Counted from the stretch's first letter, positions 24,176 to 34,997 are shown. The stretch: 64,000 bases of DNA from CAIMMJ01 sp037131955 (GCA_037131955.1 JBAXQC010000006.1:1-64000), one strand, 5' to 3'. Translations and numbers: made by a program. Notes: a model not told the origin generated them from the sequence alone.

Positions 24176-27021
24176 AATCTATTGTCGTAATAAAATTCTA
24201 TTTTTTCTATCATAGCACCTTTTTCACTTTCAACAACTATATGATCAGGTTTTTTTGCATGCCAAAGATAATGATTGCTTAATCTTACCATGTAGCATTT
24301 GGATTTTTTGTCTGTTTCAAAATCTGTTTCAGATACAAATGAATAATCTTTCTTTAAAATAAGTTTTACATTTTTTTTCCCATCATTACACGTAACAAAA
24401 ACTTTTGCAAAAACACCTTTGGAATAATCAATATTTTTAGGCAAATAAAAATAAGAGAAGTTAAACTCTTTATTGTAATTAGAGCCGGAAGAGCCAATTA
24501 GTTTAAGCCCTTTAAAATCTATATTGTTAAAATAATCATTAATTAATTTGGCGGTTTGTTTATAATGGTGGGTTTGTGTTTTATTACTAACAGTATCGCA
24601 AGGGAAATCTAAATTATTTAAATTTAATTTTTTATCAATCCAAATGCATTTATTGTCAATTATTGAAAAGGGTTTGTAATTTTTATAAATATATTCTGCT
24701 ATTAAATATTGTCTCATACTGTTTGGAACTCCATCTGTTTCATCAAACCAATTTTTAGGATAATTTGAGTAAACTACAATGGGTGTATTTTGTGTATTTA
24801 CTTTTTTTAGTAACAACAATTGTAAATAATCATCAATGCTATTTTGTAGAGGCTGACAAAAATATCCAGGTACTTTTCTTTCTGTAAAAAAATACAGCAT
24901 GGGAGTATTAGAAAAATCTAAAAAACTTTGATTGTTGTTAAACTTAGTATCTAATAAATTTTTAAACTTGGTAAATGAATTTCCTTCAGAAATAATCCTT
25001 CCTTTGTAATTGGCTGCATCAAAATTTAAGTCTATGTTTTTAAGTGTGCTGGCGGTTAATAAATTTTCAGAAAGAGTGGTGCTTTTATCAATTCCAAAAT
25101 ATTTTAATGATACTAAAAGAATGAACGATAAGAAACTCAACAAAATGAATTTAATAGAGGGACGTTCAGTATTAAATAGCGAAATAAAAAATAAACTTAG
25201 TGCGATAAAAAAAGTGGAAACTAAAAAATGTTCAGAGCCCTCAAAAAAGCTATGCCTAACTAATCCTCGTTGAAAATTGCTCAAGCAAATTAGAAACAAA
25301 AAAATAGAAGCGGTAAGAATGAGTTGTCTTTCTTGTGATAATGATTGTTTGTTTAATCTTAGAATCATAGTGCAAAAAACTATACAGCACAAACATATAA
25401 ATGGCAATAAAAAATGATAAAAGTAAAATCTCGTGTCAAAATTATTTGCAATTTTTGAATAACCATGAGCTTGATTTTCTCTTATATAATGTAGGGCACT
25501 AATAAAGTTGTCTTTAATAAAATTAATGTCTCTTATAGCAGTTGCAGCAAGTATTAGAAATAGAATTAAGATTACAAAACCAATTAATCCTCTTAAAAGA
25601 TTTTTATAATTTACAATGGTTTTGTTTGAATAGAAAAGAATGGGAAGAAAAAATAGTGTTGTAAAAAGAGTTGCAATTCCAGTGTCTAAACGCCAAATGA
25701 GTAATAGGAAAATTACAGAAAAAGAAACAAAGTAAGAAAGTACAGTTTGATAGGTAGTTAGCTTATATAATGCTGCAAAAGCAATAATTGAAAAAAAAAT
25801 TGAATCAGAAAATAACATTCCAACAAGTGGAAAAAATGCTAGAAATAAAAACGCTAGTACACTGTTTTTAAAAACGTTTTTCAAGAACCATAATGCCAAA
25901 AAGTAAAATAAAATGTCAGCAAGAAAAAAGTAGGAAGTAAATTCTAAAGTAGAGGAATAGCCAAATAATAGAAAGTAAATCCAGCTAAAAAATTGTTCCG
26001 AAATCATGTGAGAAGACATGAAGTCTATCAATGGAATTTCATGAAATTTATATACTCTTAAGGCAGCATTAGCAGGATTAGCTAATTCAAAAACATCGTT
26101 AGAAAAGCCAATAAAAGGTTTATAAACTGTTAAAAGCAAAAAACCTAAAAGCGAAAGTGGAGCAAGGTATTTGTTTAACAAATACTGACTAGATTTTACT
26201 TTATTTCTTCTTTTTTGATAAATAATAAATATAAGAGACAGCAAGATTAACAAGCTTAAGAATAAATACTTATAGCGAATAAAATTATTGAATCTTGAAA
26301 AATAAAAGAACTGAAATTCTATTGCAAAAAATATCAGTAAAGGAATAAATGCTAAAACAATATTTATTGAAAAAATCTTTCTGAAATTAATGCCAAGAAC
26401 ACTTTTACAAACTGTTGCAAGTATTAAAAACAAAAATAATGAAGAGTAAAAAACCACTTGAAATTGACTTAATAATTTAGTGTTTGAATTGGCAAGAAAT
26501 AGTATTCCTAAGCTTATTAAAAAACTGCAAATAGCAACAGTTGAAAAAAAAGTAGAATTGTATAAATATCTTAATTTCTGGTATTTTTTCCCAAGTAATA
26601 GGAGAACTATTGAAATACTATTTAAGAAGGCAACAAAAAGAATTGACTTGCTATTCTCAAGTCCAATTAAATTAGAAAAAATCAAGAGTAAACCAATGGA
26701 AGAAATAACAAAAGTTACTTGCAAAGAATTCCTACTTAAAATTAATTTATCGTTTAGTATTACAATTGCAAAATAGAATAAAAATATACTTGTAGAAGCA
26801 AATAGTAAGATTTTGTAATAGATACTAACTCTTCCCGAAACATCAACATTATCTTGTGTTGCCTGACTTATTATTAAGCTATTTGGAGTGTAATCAAATG
26901 CCGAAAAATCACTAAAAATTAGGTGTGAAAGAAAAATTCCCCAGAACAAAGAAATAATGAAAATTTCTATTTTTTTTGTTGAAAATTTATAATTAAAAAA
27001 TAACTGTGATGCAATATTCAA
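24172..27021 (-). CDS. Large polytopic membrane protein, possibly glycan-related
   Basis: This 949-residue protein has about 15 or more hydrophobic helices through the first 650 residues. A soluble C-terminal domain of roughly 290 residues follows, ending in HIVVESEKGAMIEKIEFYYD. The pattern, a polytopic membrane half with loops such as FHEIPLIDFMSSHMISEQFF followed by an extracytoplasmic domain, recalls GT-C glycosyltransferases. The family is not recognised and no definite catalytic motif is seen. It starts with TTG at 27021 and overlaps the GT9 gene, so the two probably act in the same surface polysaccharide or lipid-linked pathway. That link is inferred from context. Confidence 0.6.
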   Translation of the reverse strand: MNIASQLFFNYKFSTKKIEIFIISLFWGIFLSHLIFSDFSAFDYTPNSLIISQATQDNVDVSGRVSIYYKILLFASTSIFLFYFAIVILNDKLILSRNSLQVTFVISSIGLLLIFSNLIGLENSKSILFVAFLNSISIVLLLLGKKYQKLRYLYNSTFFSTVAICSFLISLGILFLANSNTKLLSQFQVVFYSSLFLFLILATVCKSVLGINFRKIFSINIVLAFIPLLIFFAIEFQFFYFSRFNNFIRYKYLFLSLLILLSLIFIIYQKRRNKVKSSQYLLNKYLAPLSLLGFLLLTVYKPFIGFSNDVFELANPANAALRVYKFHEIPLIDFMSSHMISEQFFSWIYFLLFGYSSTLEFTSYFFLADILFYFLALWFLKNVFKNSVLAFLFLAFFPLVGMLFSDSIFFSIIAFAALYKLTTYQTVLSYFVSFSVIFLLLIWRLDTGIATLFTTLFFLPILFYSNKTIVNYKNLLRGLIGFVILILFLILAATAIRDINFIKDNFISALHYIRENQAHGYSKIANNFDTRFYFYHFLLPFICLCCIVFCTMILRLNKQSLSQERQLILTASIFLFLICLSNFQRGLVRHSFFEGSEHFLVSTFFIALSLFFISLFNTERPSIKFILLSFLSFILLVSLKYFGIDKSTTLSENLLTASTLKNIDLNFDAANYKGRIISEGNSFTKFKNLLDTKFNNNQSFLDFSNTPMLYFFTERKVPGYFCQPLQNSIDDYLQLLLLKKVNTQNTPIVVYSNYPKNWFDETDGVPNSMRQYLIAEYIYKNYKPFSIIDNKCIWIDKKLNLNNLDFPCDTVSNKTQTHHYKQTAKLINDYFNNIDFKGLKLIGSSGSNYNKEFNFSYFYLPKNIDYSKGVFAKVFVTCNDGKKNVKLILKKDYSFVSETDFETDKKSKCYMVRLSNHYLWHAKKPDHIVVESEKGAMIEKIEFYYDNRF

Positions 27022-27228
27022 ATTTAAATTTCTGATAAGTAGGTCAACAAATGTAAAAGAAATTAAAATAATTAGTTAAATGTAATTTACTTAAACTTAT
27101 TGTTGAATGTTAACTCAAAACTAGAGCCAATATTTATTTTTAATGTTTAAAAAAATTAAAATAGTTGATGTAAAACTAAAAATCGAAAAAAAATCGGTTA
27201 TCTTAGCACCAATTTGACACAAAAATAA

Positions 27229-29970
27229 ATGGATAAATTTTCCTACTTAAGCAACGGACATACTGCTGCAATCGATGATTTGTATAACCAATATACATCT
27301 AATCCTAATTCAATAGAAAAAGATTGGCAAAAGTTTTTTGAAGGATTTGAATTTGCAAGAACAAATTTTTCAGAGCTACCATCTTCTTTAGGCTCCTCTT
27401 CTTTAACTGTTCCTGAGAATATTAAAAAAGAGTTTGCAGTATTAAATCTTATAAATCTCTACCGCAGTTCAGGACACTTATACACAGAAACTAACCCTGT
27501 TAGAAAAAGAAGGCAGTATACTCCAACTTTAGATGACATACATTTAATTGGATTGAGTGAAAATGATATGGAAACTGTATTTGAAGCAGGCAATGAAATT
27601 GGTCTTGGCCCAAGAAAGTTAAAAGACATAATATCATTTCTTAAAATTACATATTGCCGCACAGTAGGTGTAGAATATAAATACATAAGAAACGGTAAGG
27701 TTTCTGATTGGTTGCAAAGTAAAATGGAGAGTTGTCAAAATTTACCAAATTTGACATTGGATGAGAAAAAACATCTTTTAAATAAAATTAGCAAAGCAGT
27801 ATTATTTGAAAATTTTTTGCACACAAAATTTGTTGGACAAAAAAGATTTTCGCTAGAAGGAGCAGAAGCACTTATACCTGCATTGGATGCAGTAATTGAA
27901 AAAGGTGCTTCTTTAGGTTTAGAAGAATTTGTTATTGGCATGGCTCATCGTGGAAGATTAAATGTTCTTGCCAATATTATGAATAAAACATACGAGGATA
28001 TTTTTAATGAATTTGAAGGGAAAGAATACGAGTTAGCGCTCTTTGATGGAGATGTTAAATATCATTTAGGCTACTCAACAAATATTATTACCAAAGAAGG
28101 AAAAAAAATTCATTTAAGTTTAACTCCCAATCCATCGCACCTGGAGACAGTTGCAAGTGTAGTTCAAGGCATATCAAGAGCAAAAATAGACAATGTTTAC
28201 AAAGGGGATTTTTCAAAATTAGCTCCTATTATTATCCACGGAGATGCCGCAGTAGCCGGCCAAGGAATAGTTTATGAACTTATTCAAATGTCTAAATTAG
28301 ATGGATATAAAACAGGTGGAACTATCCATTTAGTTATAAACAATCAAATAGGATTTACTACAAATTATCTCGACGCAAGGTCTTCTACCTATTGCACAGA
28401 TATTGCCAAAGTTGTGTTGTCTCCAGTTTTTCATGTTAACGGAGATGATGTAGAAGGACTAGTTTATGCAATTAAATTAGCAATGGAATTTCGTCAAAAA
28501 TTTGAACGAGATGTTTTTATTGATTTGCTCTGTTACAGAAAGTACGGACACAACGAAGGAGACGAACCTCGTTTCACGCAGCCATTACTCTACAAAGCAA
28601 TTGAAAAACATCCCAATCCAAGAGAAATCTATCTAAAAAAATTGATTAGCGAAGGAGTTGTTACTGATACCGAAGCAAAAGAAATTGACAAAGAATTTAA
28701 ATCAACTCTTCAAGACAGATTAGACTTTGCAAAACAAATTAGAAAAACAAAAATTACTTCTTTTTTAGAAGGTGTATGGAAAGGAATAAAAGTAACAGAT
28801 GAAAAAGACTTTGAAGAATCTATCGACACATCTGTAAATGCTGAACTTTTTAAAGAATTAGTCGCTAAAACATCAACTCTTCCTAAAGACAAACACTTTT
28901 TTGTAAAAATTCTAAAGCTGTTTAAAGAAAGGGCAGAAATGAACAATACCAATTCTTACGATTGGGCAACAGGCGAATTAATGGCCTATGCAACACTGCT
29001 CTTAGAAGGGCATGCGGTTAGGCTAAGCGGGCAAGATGTAGAAAGAGGAACTTTTTCTCACCGCCATGCAGTTGTAAAAATGGACGAGTCTGAAGAAGAA
29101 TACATTCCACTTTCAAACTTATCCAATACACAAGCACCTTTTTATGTCTACAACAGTTTGTTATCAGAATACGGAGTTTTAGGTTTTGATTATGGCTATG
29201 CAATGGCATCTCCAAACACATTAACAATTTGGGAGGCTCAATTTGGTGATTTTAATAATGGTGCCCAAATTATCATTGACCAATATTTGAGCAGCGCAGA
29301 AGATAAATGGAGAAGAATGAATGGAATTTGTTTATTTCTTCCTCACGGTTACGAGGGTCAGGGTAGCGAACACAGCAGCGCAAGAATGGAAAGATTTTTA
29401 GTGCTTTGCGCAGAGTATAATATGTACGTTGTTAACATTACAACTCCTGCAAATTTCTTTCATGTACTTAGAAGGCAATTAAAAAATAATTTTAGAAAAC
29501 CACTCATCGCCTTCACACCCAAAAGCCTGCTTCGTCATCCAAAATGTGTTTCAAAATTAGAGGAATTTTCTTCGCAAAAATTTAAAGAGGTAATTGATGA
29601 TACTTTTATTATTTCTAAGGATGTAAAAAGAATTCTTTTTTGTACAGGTAAAATTTATTACGATTTAAACGACTACAGAATTTTAAATAAAATTAATAAT
29701 GTAGCTATTGTAAGGATTGAGCAACTTTATCCTTTTCCATTAAACCAAGTGAATAAACTTTTTGAAAAATATTCTAAAGCAACAGAATTTACTTGGGTGC
29801 AAGAAGAGCCAGAGAATATGGGAGCTTGGCCATATTTACATAGAACATTAAAATCAATAAAGCTTAATGTTATTGCCAGAGAAGAAAGTGCCTCGCCAGC
29901 AACTGGTTCACCTAAAATGCATGCTGCACAGCAAAAAAGTATCGTAGAAAATTCATTCGATAATTTATAA
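27229..29970 (+). CDS. sucA: 2-oxoglutarate dehydrogenase E1 component
   Basis: This 913-residue thiamine-diphosphate enzyme of the TCA cycle decarboxylates 2-oxoglutarate. The N-terminal peptide has FSYLSNGHTAAIDDLYNQY and DWQKFFEGFEFA. The ThDP region contains EFVIGMAHRGRLNVLANI near 237 and HGDAAVAGQGIVYELIQM near 339. The C-terminal transketolase-like part carries LPHGYEGQGSEHSSAR near 704. The length matches SucA. The gene is preceded by a 207-base AT-rich intergenic region. The E2 gene sucB does not follow; a SPOR protein and acs do. Confidence 0.96.
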   Translation: MDKFSYLSNGHTAAIDDLYNQYTSNPNSIEKDWQKFFEGFEFARTNFSELPSSLGSSSLTVPENIKKEFAVLNLINLYRSSGHLYTETNPVRKRRQYTPTLDDIHLIGLSENDMETVFEAGNEIGLGPRKLKDIISFLKITYCRTVGVEYKYIRNGKVSDWLQSKMESCQNLPNLTLDEKKHLLNKISKAVLFENFLHTKFVGQKRFSLEGAEALIPALDAVIEKGASLGLEEFVIGMAHRGRLNVLANIMNKTYEDIFNEFEGKEYELALFDGDVKYHLGYSTNIITKEGKKIHLSLTPNPSHLETVASVVQGISRAKIDNVYKGDFSKLAPIIIHGDAAVAGQGIVYELIQMSKLDGYKTGGTIHLVINNQIGFTTNYLDARSSTYCTDIAKVVLSPVFHVNGDDVEGLVYAIKLAMEFRQKFERDVFIDLLCYRKYGHNEGDEPRFTQPLLYKAIEKHPNPREIYLKKLISEGVVTDTEAKEIDKEFKSTLQDRLDFAKQIRKTKITSFLEGVWKGIKVTDEKDFEESIDTSVNAELFKELVAKTSTLPKDKHFFVKILKLFKERAEMNNTNSYDWATGELMAYATLLLEGHAVRLSGQDVERGTFSHRHAVVKMDESEEEYIPLSNLSNTQAPFYVYNSLLSEYGVLGFDYGYAMASPNTLTIWEAQFGDFNNGAQIIIDQYLSSAEDKWRRMNGICLFLPHGYEGQGSEHSSARMERFLVLCAEYNMYVVNITTPANFFHVLRRQLKNNFRKPLIAFTPKSLLRHPKCVSKLEEFSSQKFKEVIDDTFIISKDVKRILFCTGKIYYDLNDYRILNKINNVAIVRIEQLYPFPLNQVNKLFEKYSKATEFTWVQEEPENMGAWPYLHRTLKSIKLNVIAREESASPATGSPKMHAAQQKSIVENSFDNL

Positions 29971-29977
29971 TTGCAAT

Positions 29978-30397
29978 ATGCTTAAATGTACTTTTTGTTT
30001 CTTTATTTCTATTTCTTTTTTTTCAATCAATTGCTTTTCACAACATTTTGGAAAATTAGAAATCTCTGCAGAATCTAAAGTAACAAAACTTTTTGAGAGA
30101 TATCTCGAAGAAAACAAGAAGAATCAAACAATTGATGGTTTTAGAGTGCAAATTCATTTTGGAAACGACAGAGAAAAGGCAAAAGAAATAAAAACTAAAT
30201 TTTTAACTCTTTACCCTCAAATTGAGGCTTACGAAAGCTATCAACAACCAAATTTTAGAATTAGAACTGGTGATTTTAGAACTAGATACGAAGCAGTAAA
30301 ATTTCAAAAACTAATTGCAGCAAATTTTCCAAGTTCCTACATCGTTTCTGACAACATAAAGTTGCCAATTTTAAATAACTTATCAAAACAAGAATAG
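29978..30397 (+). CDS. Exported SPOR-domain protein
   Basis: This 139-residue protein starts with a signal peptide (CTFCFFISISFFSINCFS). Most of the rest is a SPOR fold, seen as DGFRVQIHFGNDREKAKEI, YESYQQPNFRIRTGDFRTRY and EAVKFQKLIAANFPSSYIV. SPOR domains bind glycan strands of septal peptidoglycan that lack stem peptides. The protein probably acts in the periplasm during division or envelope upkeep. It lies 7 bases after sucA and 11 bases before acs, an odd but tight position, and is most likely co-transcribed with them. Confidence 0.82.
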   Translation: MLKCTFCFFISISFFSINCFSQHFGKLEISAESKVTKLFERYLEENKKNQTIDGFRVQIHFGNDREKAKEIKTKFLTLYPQIEAYESYQQPNFRIRTGDFRTRYEAVKFQKLIAANFPSSYIVSDNIKLPILNNLSKQE

Positions 30398-30408
30398 AAA
30401 AAGTTTTT

Positions 30409-32310
30409 ATGATAAATAAAATTCCAAATTCCTTTCTTGAGTATCAAAAAATCTATAAAGATTCTATAGATGCACCTGAAAAGTTTTGGGAAGAAATTGC
30501 TGATAGTTTTATTTGGAGAAAAAAGTGGGATAAAACATTGGAATGGAATTTTAAAACTGCCCAAACCAACTGGTTTTTAAATGGAAAACTAAACATTACT
30601 GAGAATTGTTTAGACAGAAATCTTAAAGAAAATGGAGATAAAATTGCTTTTTATTTCGAAGAAAACGAGGATACTCCATCTTTAAAATCAATTACCTACA
30701 ATGAATTATTTGAGCAGGTTTGTCAGCTTTCAAATTATCTAAAATCTATTGGAATTAACAAAGGAGATAAGGTGTGTTTATACATGCCAATGATACCTGA
30801 ATTGGCTATTAGCGTATTAGCGTGTGCAAGAATTGGAGCAGTCCATTCAGTAATTTTTGGTGGATTTTCTGCAACTGCAATCTCCGACAGAATTCAAGAT
30901 TGTGATGCAAAATTAGTAATCACCACAGATGGTGCATACCGAGGAAATAAAACAATTCCAATGAAATCTACTGTTGATGAAGCCTTGGAATTGTGCCCCG
31001 GTGTAACTAATGTTTTGGTAAAAAAGAGAACCTCAAGCACAATTGATATTAAACCAGGAAGAGATTTTTGGTGGGATCAAGAAGTCTCAAAAAAGGAAAA
31101 GTTTTGCGAGGCAACCGAAATGGATTCAGAAGATCCATTGTTTATTTTATACACAAGCGGAAGTACCGGTAAACCTAAAGGTGTAGTGCACACATGTGGA
31201 GGTTATATGATTTACACCGCATATACATTTGCCACGGTTTTTCAATACAAGCAAAATGAAGTTTTTTGGTGTACTGCAGATATCGGTTGGATAACCGGAC
31301 ACTCATATATTGTTTATGCTCCTTTATTGAATGCAGCTACATCCATACTTTTTGAAGGTGTTCCCACATATCCCGATGCAGGAAGATTTTGGAAAATAGT
31401 TGAAAAATATAAAGTAAATATTTTTTACACTGCACCAACTGCAATTAGAGCATTAGAAGCATGCGGAATAGAATTCATAAAGCCATACGATTTAAGTTCA
31501 CTAAGAGTATTGGGTTCGGTGGGCGAACCAATAAATGTAGAAGCTTGGGAATGGTACAATACAAATATTGGAAAAAATAATTGCCCAATAGTTGATACAT
31601 GGTGGCAAACAGAAACTGGCGGAATATTAATTTCGCCAATTGCTGGTATAACAAAAACAAAGCCTGGATTTGCAACTTTACCTTTGCCCGGTGTACAGCC
31701 AATTTTAGTAGATGAAAACGGAAATGAAATTTTGGGAAACAATGTTGAAGGGAATTTGTGCATTAAGTTTCCTTGGCCTTCAATTATCAGAACAACTTAT
31801 GGCGATCATGAAAGGTGCAGAAGTACCTATTTTTCTACTTATAAAAATTTGTATTTCACCGGAGATGGCTGTAGAAGAGACCAAGATGGCTATTACAGAA
31901 TAACGGGTAGGGTTGACGATGTTATGAATATTTCTGGACATAGAATAGGTACTGCCGAAGTAGAAAGTGCTATTAACATGCACCCCGATATTGTAGAAAG
32001 TGCAGTTGTTGGTTATCCACACGATATAAAAGGACAAGGAATTTACGCTTATGTAATTTGCACCAACAGTGAAAAAAATGTAGAAACTTTAAAAAGAGAA
32101 ATTTTAGCAGAAGTTACAAAATTTATTGGGCCAATAGCAAAGCCTGATAAAATTCAACTTGTAACTGGTTTGCCAAAAACAAGGTCAGGAAAAATCATGC
32201 GAAGAATACTAAGAAAAATTGCAGAGGGAGAAACACAAAGTTTAGGTGACACATCTACACTTTTAGATCCTTCGGTGGTTGAACAAATTATATTTGGTGC
32301 AGTAAAATAA
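30409..32310 (+). CDS. acs: Acetate--CoA ligase
   Basis: This 633-residue ANL-superfamily enzyme activates acetate through acetyl-AMP to acetyl-CoA. The phosphate-binding loop YTSGSTGKPKGVVHTCGGYM is near residue 247. The adenylate motif is WWQTETGGILISPIAG near 400. The hinge and catalytic region runs from GRVDDVMNISGHRIG near 502 to the conserved KTRSGKIMRRILRKI near 590, whose central Lys is the acetylation target in homologues. N-terminal tryptophans (WFLNGKLNITENCLDR) are typical of acetyl-CoA synthetase. It is followed 8 bases later by paaZ, so the two probably share one mRNA. Confidence 0.95.
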   Translation: MINKIPNSFLEYQKIYKDSIDAPEKFWEEIADSFIWRKKWDKTLEWNFKTAQTNWFLNGKLNITENCLDRNLKENGDKIAFYFEENEDTPSLKSITYNELFEQVCQLSNYLKSIGINKGDKVCLYMPMIPELAISVLACARIGAVHSVIFGGFSATAISDRIQDCDAKLVITTDGAYRGNKTIPMKSTVDEALELCPGVTNVLVKKRTSSTIDIKPGRDFWWDQEVSKKEKFCEATEMDSEDPLFILYTSGSTGKPKGVVHTCGGYMIYTAYTFATVFQYKQNEVFWCTADIGWITGHSYIVYAPLLNAATSILFEGVPTYPDAGRFWKIVEKYKVNIFYTAPTAIRALEACGIEFIKPYDLSSLRVLGSVGEPINVEAWEWYNTNIGKNNCPIVDTWWQTETGGILISPIAGITKTKPGFATLPLPGVQPILVDENGNEILGNNVEGNLCIKFPWPSIIRTTYGDHERCRSTYFSTYKNLYFTGDGCRRDQDGYYRITGRVDDVMNISGHRIGTAEVESAINMHPDIVESAVVGYPHDIKGQGIYAYVICTNSEKNVETLKREILAEVTKFIGPIAKPDKIQLVTGLPKTRSGKIMRRILRKIAEGETQSLGDTSTLLDPSVVEQIIFGAVK

Positions 32311-32318
32311 ATTTAAAA

Positions 32319-34373
32319 ATGAGTACACTAAAAAAACTAAAAAGTTATGCTGTTGGAAGCTGGATTGAAGGAACAGACGACGGTATTATTCTAAAAGACT
32401 CGATTAACGGAAACGATTTGTTTTTGGCAAGTTCAAAAGGCTTAGACTTTAAAGAAATGTTAAGCTACGCAAAAACTATTGGTGGACCAGCTTTACGTAA
32501 AATGACATTCCATCAAAGAGCTAGAATGATTAAAGCGCTGGCTCTGCATTTGGGAACTAAAAAAGAGTTGTTTTATAAGTTATCCTACTCAACCGGTGCA
32601 ACCAAAATAGACAGTTGGATAGATATAGAAGGTGGTATAGGAAACTTATTTGTATATGCCAGTAAAGGCAGAAGAGAGTTGCCCGACGAAACTTTTTTAA
32701 TGGATGGCAATCAAGAAAATATTTCTAAAAATGGAACATTTACTGCCCAGCACATATGTGTTCCATTAGAAGGAGTTGCAATTCACATTAATGCATTTAA
32801 TTTCCCTGTTTGGGGAATGCTAGAAAAAATTGCTGTTAATTTTTTAGCAGGGATGCCTACCATCGTAAAGCCGGCAACCGTTACCTGTTATCTTACGCAC
32901 TTGGTAGTAGAAGAAATAGTACAATCAAATATTTTACCTGCAGGTGCTTTGCAACTTATTTGTGGCTCCGCAGGAGATATATTAAATTATTTAGATTGTC
33001 AAGATGTAGTAACTTTCACAGGCTCTGCAAGTACAGGAAAAATGCTTAAATCTCACCCTACAATTTTAGAAAATTCAGTGAGGTTTAATATGGAAGCCGA
33101 TTCATTAAATTGCTCAATTTTAGGCACAGATGCTAATCCATCAACTCCAGAGTTTTCTTTGTTCGTAAAAGAAGTCGTAAAAGAAATGACAGTTAAAGCA
33201 GGTCAGAAATGTACTGCCATAAGAAGGATTATTGTTCCAGAAAATTTACTAGAAGATGTTTCCAAAGCAATTGTTGAAAAATTAAAAACTACAACAATCG
33301 GAAATCCACAAACCGATGGAGTTAGAATGGGTGCATTAGCAGGTAAAGACCAAGTAAACGATGTTGCATCAAAAATTAATGAACTAAAAAAATCTTGCGA
33401 GCTTGTTTACGGTAATCAATCAGAAATGCAATTGATTGATGCAAATGCAAATGACGGCTCATTTTTTTCTCCAACTTTATTGTATTGTAAAAATCCTTTA
33501 AGTAATATTGCTCCTCACGAAATAGAAGCCTTTGGTCCTTGTAGTACAATAATGCCTTACAGTTCAATTGAAGAAGCAGCCCTAATTTCAAAAATGGGAA
33601 AAGGGAGTTTGTGTTCATCAATTTTTACTGCAGACAATTCAATTGCAAAAAGTTTAGTATTAAACACTGCTGCCATGCATGGCCGCTTAGTTGTAATAAA
33701 TGAACGCTGTGCAAAAGAATCAACCGGACATGGAAGTCCTCTGCCACATTTAGTTCACGGTGGTCCGGGTAGAGCAGGTGGTGGAGAAGAAATGGGTGGA
33801 ATTAGAGGGGTTCATCATTACATGCAGAGAACTGCTATTCAAGGATCTCCAACAACCTTAACTCACATAACAAATACTTACCTAACTGGTTCCGACACAA
33901 AAGAAGATAAAATACATCCGTTTAGAAAATATTTTGAAGAATTAGAAATTGGTGAAACACTTTTTACCCACAAACGAACAGTTACTGAAGCGGATATAGT
34001 AAATTTTGCAGGAATAAGCGGCGATTATTTTTATGCTCATACCGATGAAACCTCTTTAGAAGGTTCAATTTTCGAAAAAAGAGTTGCTCATGGATATTTT
34101 GTTATTTCTGCAGCAGCTGGGCTTTTTGTTGACCCTAAAAAAGGACCTGTTTTAGCTAATTACGGATTGGATAGTTTGCGTTTTATACAACCAGTATATG
34201 TTGGTGACACAATTAAGGTAAAACTAACATGTAAACGAAAAACTGAAAAAGAAGACAGAGAAGGACAAATTCCCCAAGGCGTTGTGGAGTGGGCTGTAGA
34301 AGTAAGTAATCAGAAAAACGAAATTGTGGCAATTGAAACAGTTTTAACGCTAGTTGCAAAGAAACCACTATGA
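32319..34373 (+). CDS. paaZ: Bifunctional oxepin-CoA hydrolase / 3-oxo-5,6-dehydrosuberyl-CoA semialdehyde dehydrogenase
   Basis: This 684-residue fusion protein opens the oxepin ring and oxidises the resulting aldehyde in phenylacetate degradation. The N-terminal aldehyde dehydrogenase domain (about 1-520) carries FTGSASTGKMLKSHPT, NMEADSLNCSILG with the general base Glu, and the catalytic Cys in KAGQKCTAIRRI. The C-terminal MaoC-type hydratase (about 540-684) carries NFAGISGDYFYAHTDE with the Asp/His pair and RVAHGYFVISAAAGLF. The order and motifs match E. coli PaaZ. Its distance of about 10 kb from paaA and paaD shows a dispersed pathway. The end borders a long gene-free region. Confidence 0.96.
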   Translation: MSTLKKLKSYAVGSWIEGTDDGIILKDSINGNDLFLASSKGLDFKEMLSYAKTIGGPALRKMTFHQRARMIKALALHLGTKKELFYKLSYSTGATKIDSWIDIEGGIGNLFVYASKGRRELPDETFLMDGNQENISKNGTFTAQHICVPLEGVAIHINAFNFPVWGMLEKIAVNFLAGMPTIVKPATVTCYLTHLVVEEIVQSNILPAGALQLICGSAGDILNYLDCQDVVTFTGSASTGKMLKSHPTILENSVRFNMEADSLNCSILGTDANPSTPEFSLFVKEVVKEMTVKAGQKCTAIRRIIVPENLLEDVSKAIVEKLKTTTIGNPQTDGVRMGALAGKDQVNDVASKINELKKSCELVYGNQSEMQLIDANANDGSFFSPTLLYCKNPLSNIAPHEIEAFGPCSTIMPYSSIEEAALISKMGKGSLCSSIFTADNSIAKSLVLNTAAMHGRLVVINERCAKESTGHGSPLPHLVHGGPGRAGGGEEMGGIRGVHHYMQRTAIQGSPTTLTHITNTYLTGSDTKEDKIHPFRKYFEELEIGETLFTHKRTVTEADIVNFAGISGDYFYAHTDETSLEGSIFEKRVAHGYFVISAAAGLFVDPKKGPVLANYGLDSLRFIQPVYVGDTIKVKLTCKRKTEKEDREGQIPQGVVEWAVEVSNQKNEIVAIETVLTLVAKKPL

Positions 34374-34997
34374 AATCAATAATTTTTAAGAATAAGTTTT
34401 ATAATCTTGGTTTTGCCTCTATTTACCTTTAATATCAGTTTTTCTGTGAATTAATGCTATTTGCTAAGAAAAATTCAAAATGAGAATCCTCCATTCAAAA
34501 AAGCTTTTTATGTTTTGAAGTTTGACAGCTCTCTAGTTAAAAACAAATTTTGTAAAAATTGCAGCGAAATCAAAATCAAAAAAAGTAAAGATTCAATAAA
34601 ATAGTGGATTTCTTTTTCATCCAATTCAGCAAGGGTAATTCTGTAACGGCTATTTTAAACAACTTAGTGTATTTCTTTTAAATAGCATAGAAAATGAGGT
34701 AAAAAAATAGTAAAAAAAATCCCCCAAATTGTTCTTTTTTAATTGATAAATGATACACAAGTTTATTCTAGTAAACAGAAGATTATCAGTGGAATAAGCA
34801 GTGAAATTGATTGTAAATAATTGAAACAGTTTAAACTAATTCCAGATGAACGGATTATATCTATTGTTAACGGCAAACCCTTATTATCAAAAACAGAATT
34901 CACTTTTCACCTTCCTTAAATTTTTCTTAACAACGCCTTAAATGTGAATTAATTAATTGAATTAACACAGATTTATTAATAATTCATGATAATTTTT
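34374..34997. other. Gene-free AT-rich interval upstream of the giant adhesin
   Basis: No credible open frame, RNA gene or repeat is visible in these roughly 620 bases. The sequence is very AT-rich with stop codons in all frames. It ends at the adhesin promoter. It may hold a long 5' region or a terminator for the paaZ operon, but I see no clear hairpin with a T run. Confidence 0.5.

Noticed and set aside
34374..34997. Possible decayed gene or RNA upstream of the adhesin
   Set aside because: All frames are interrupted by stops at the density expected for AT-rich DNA, and no conserved protein motif could be read in either strand.
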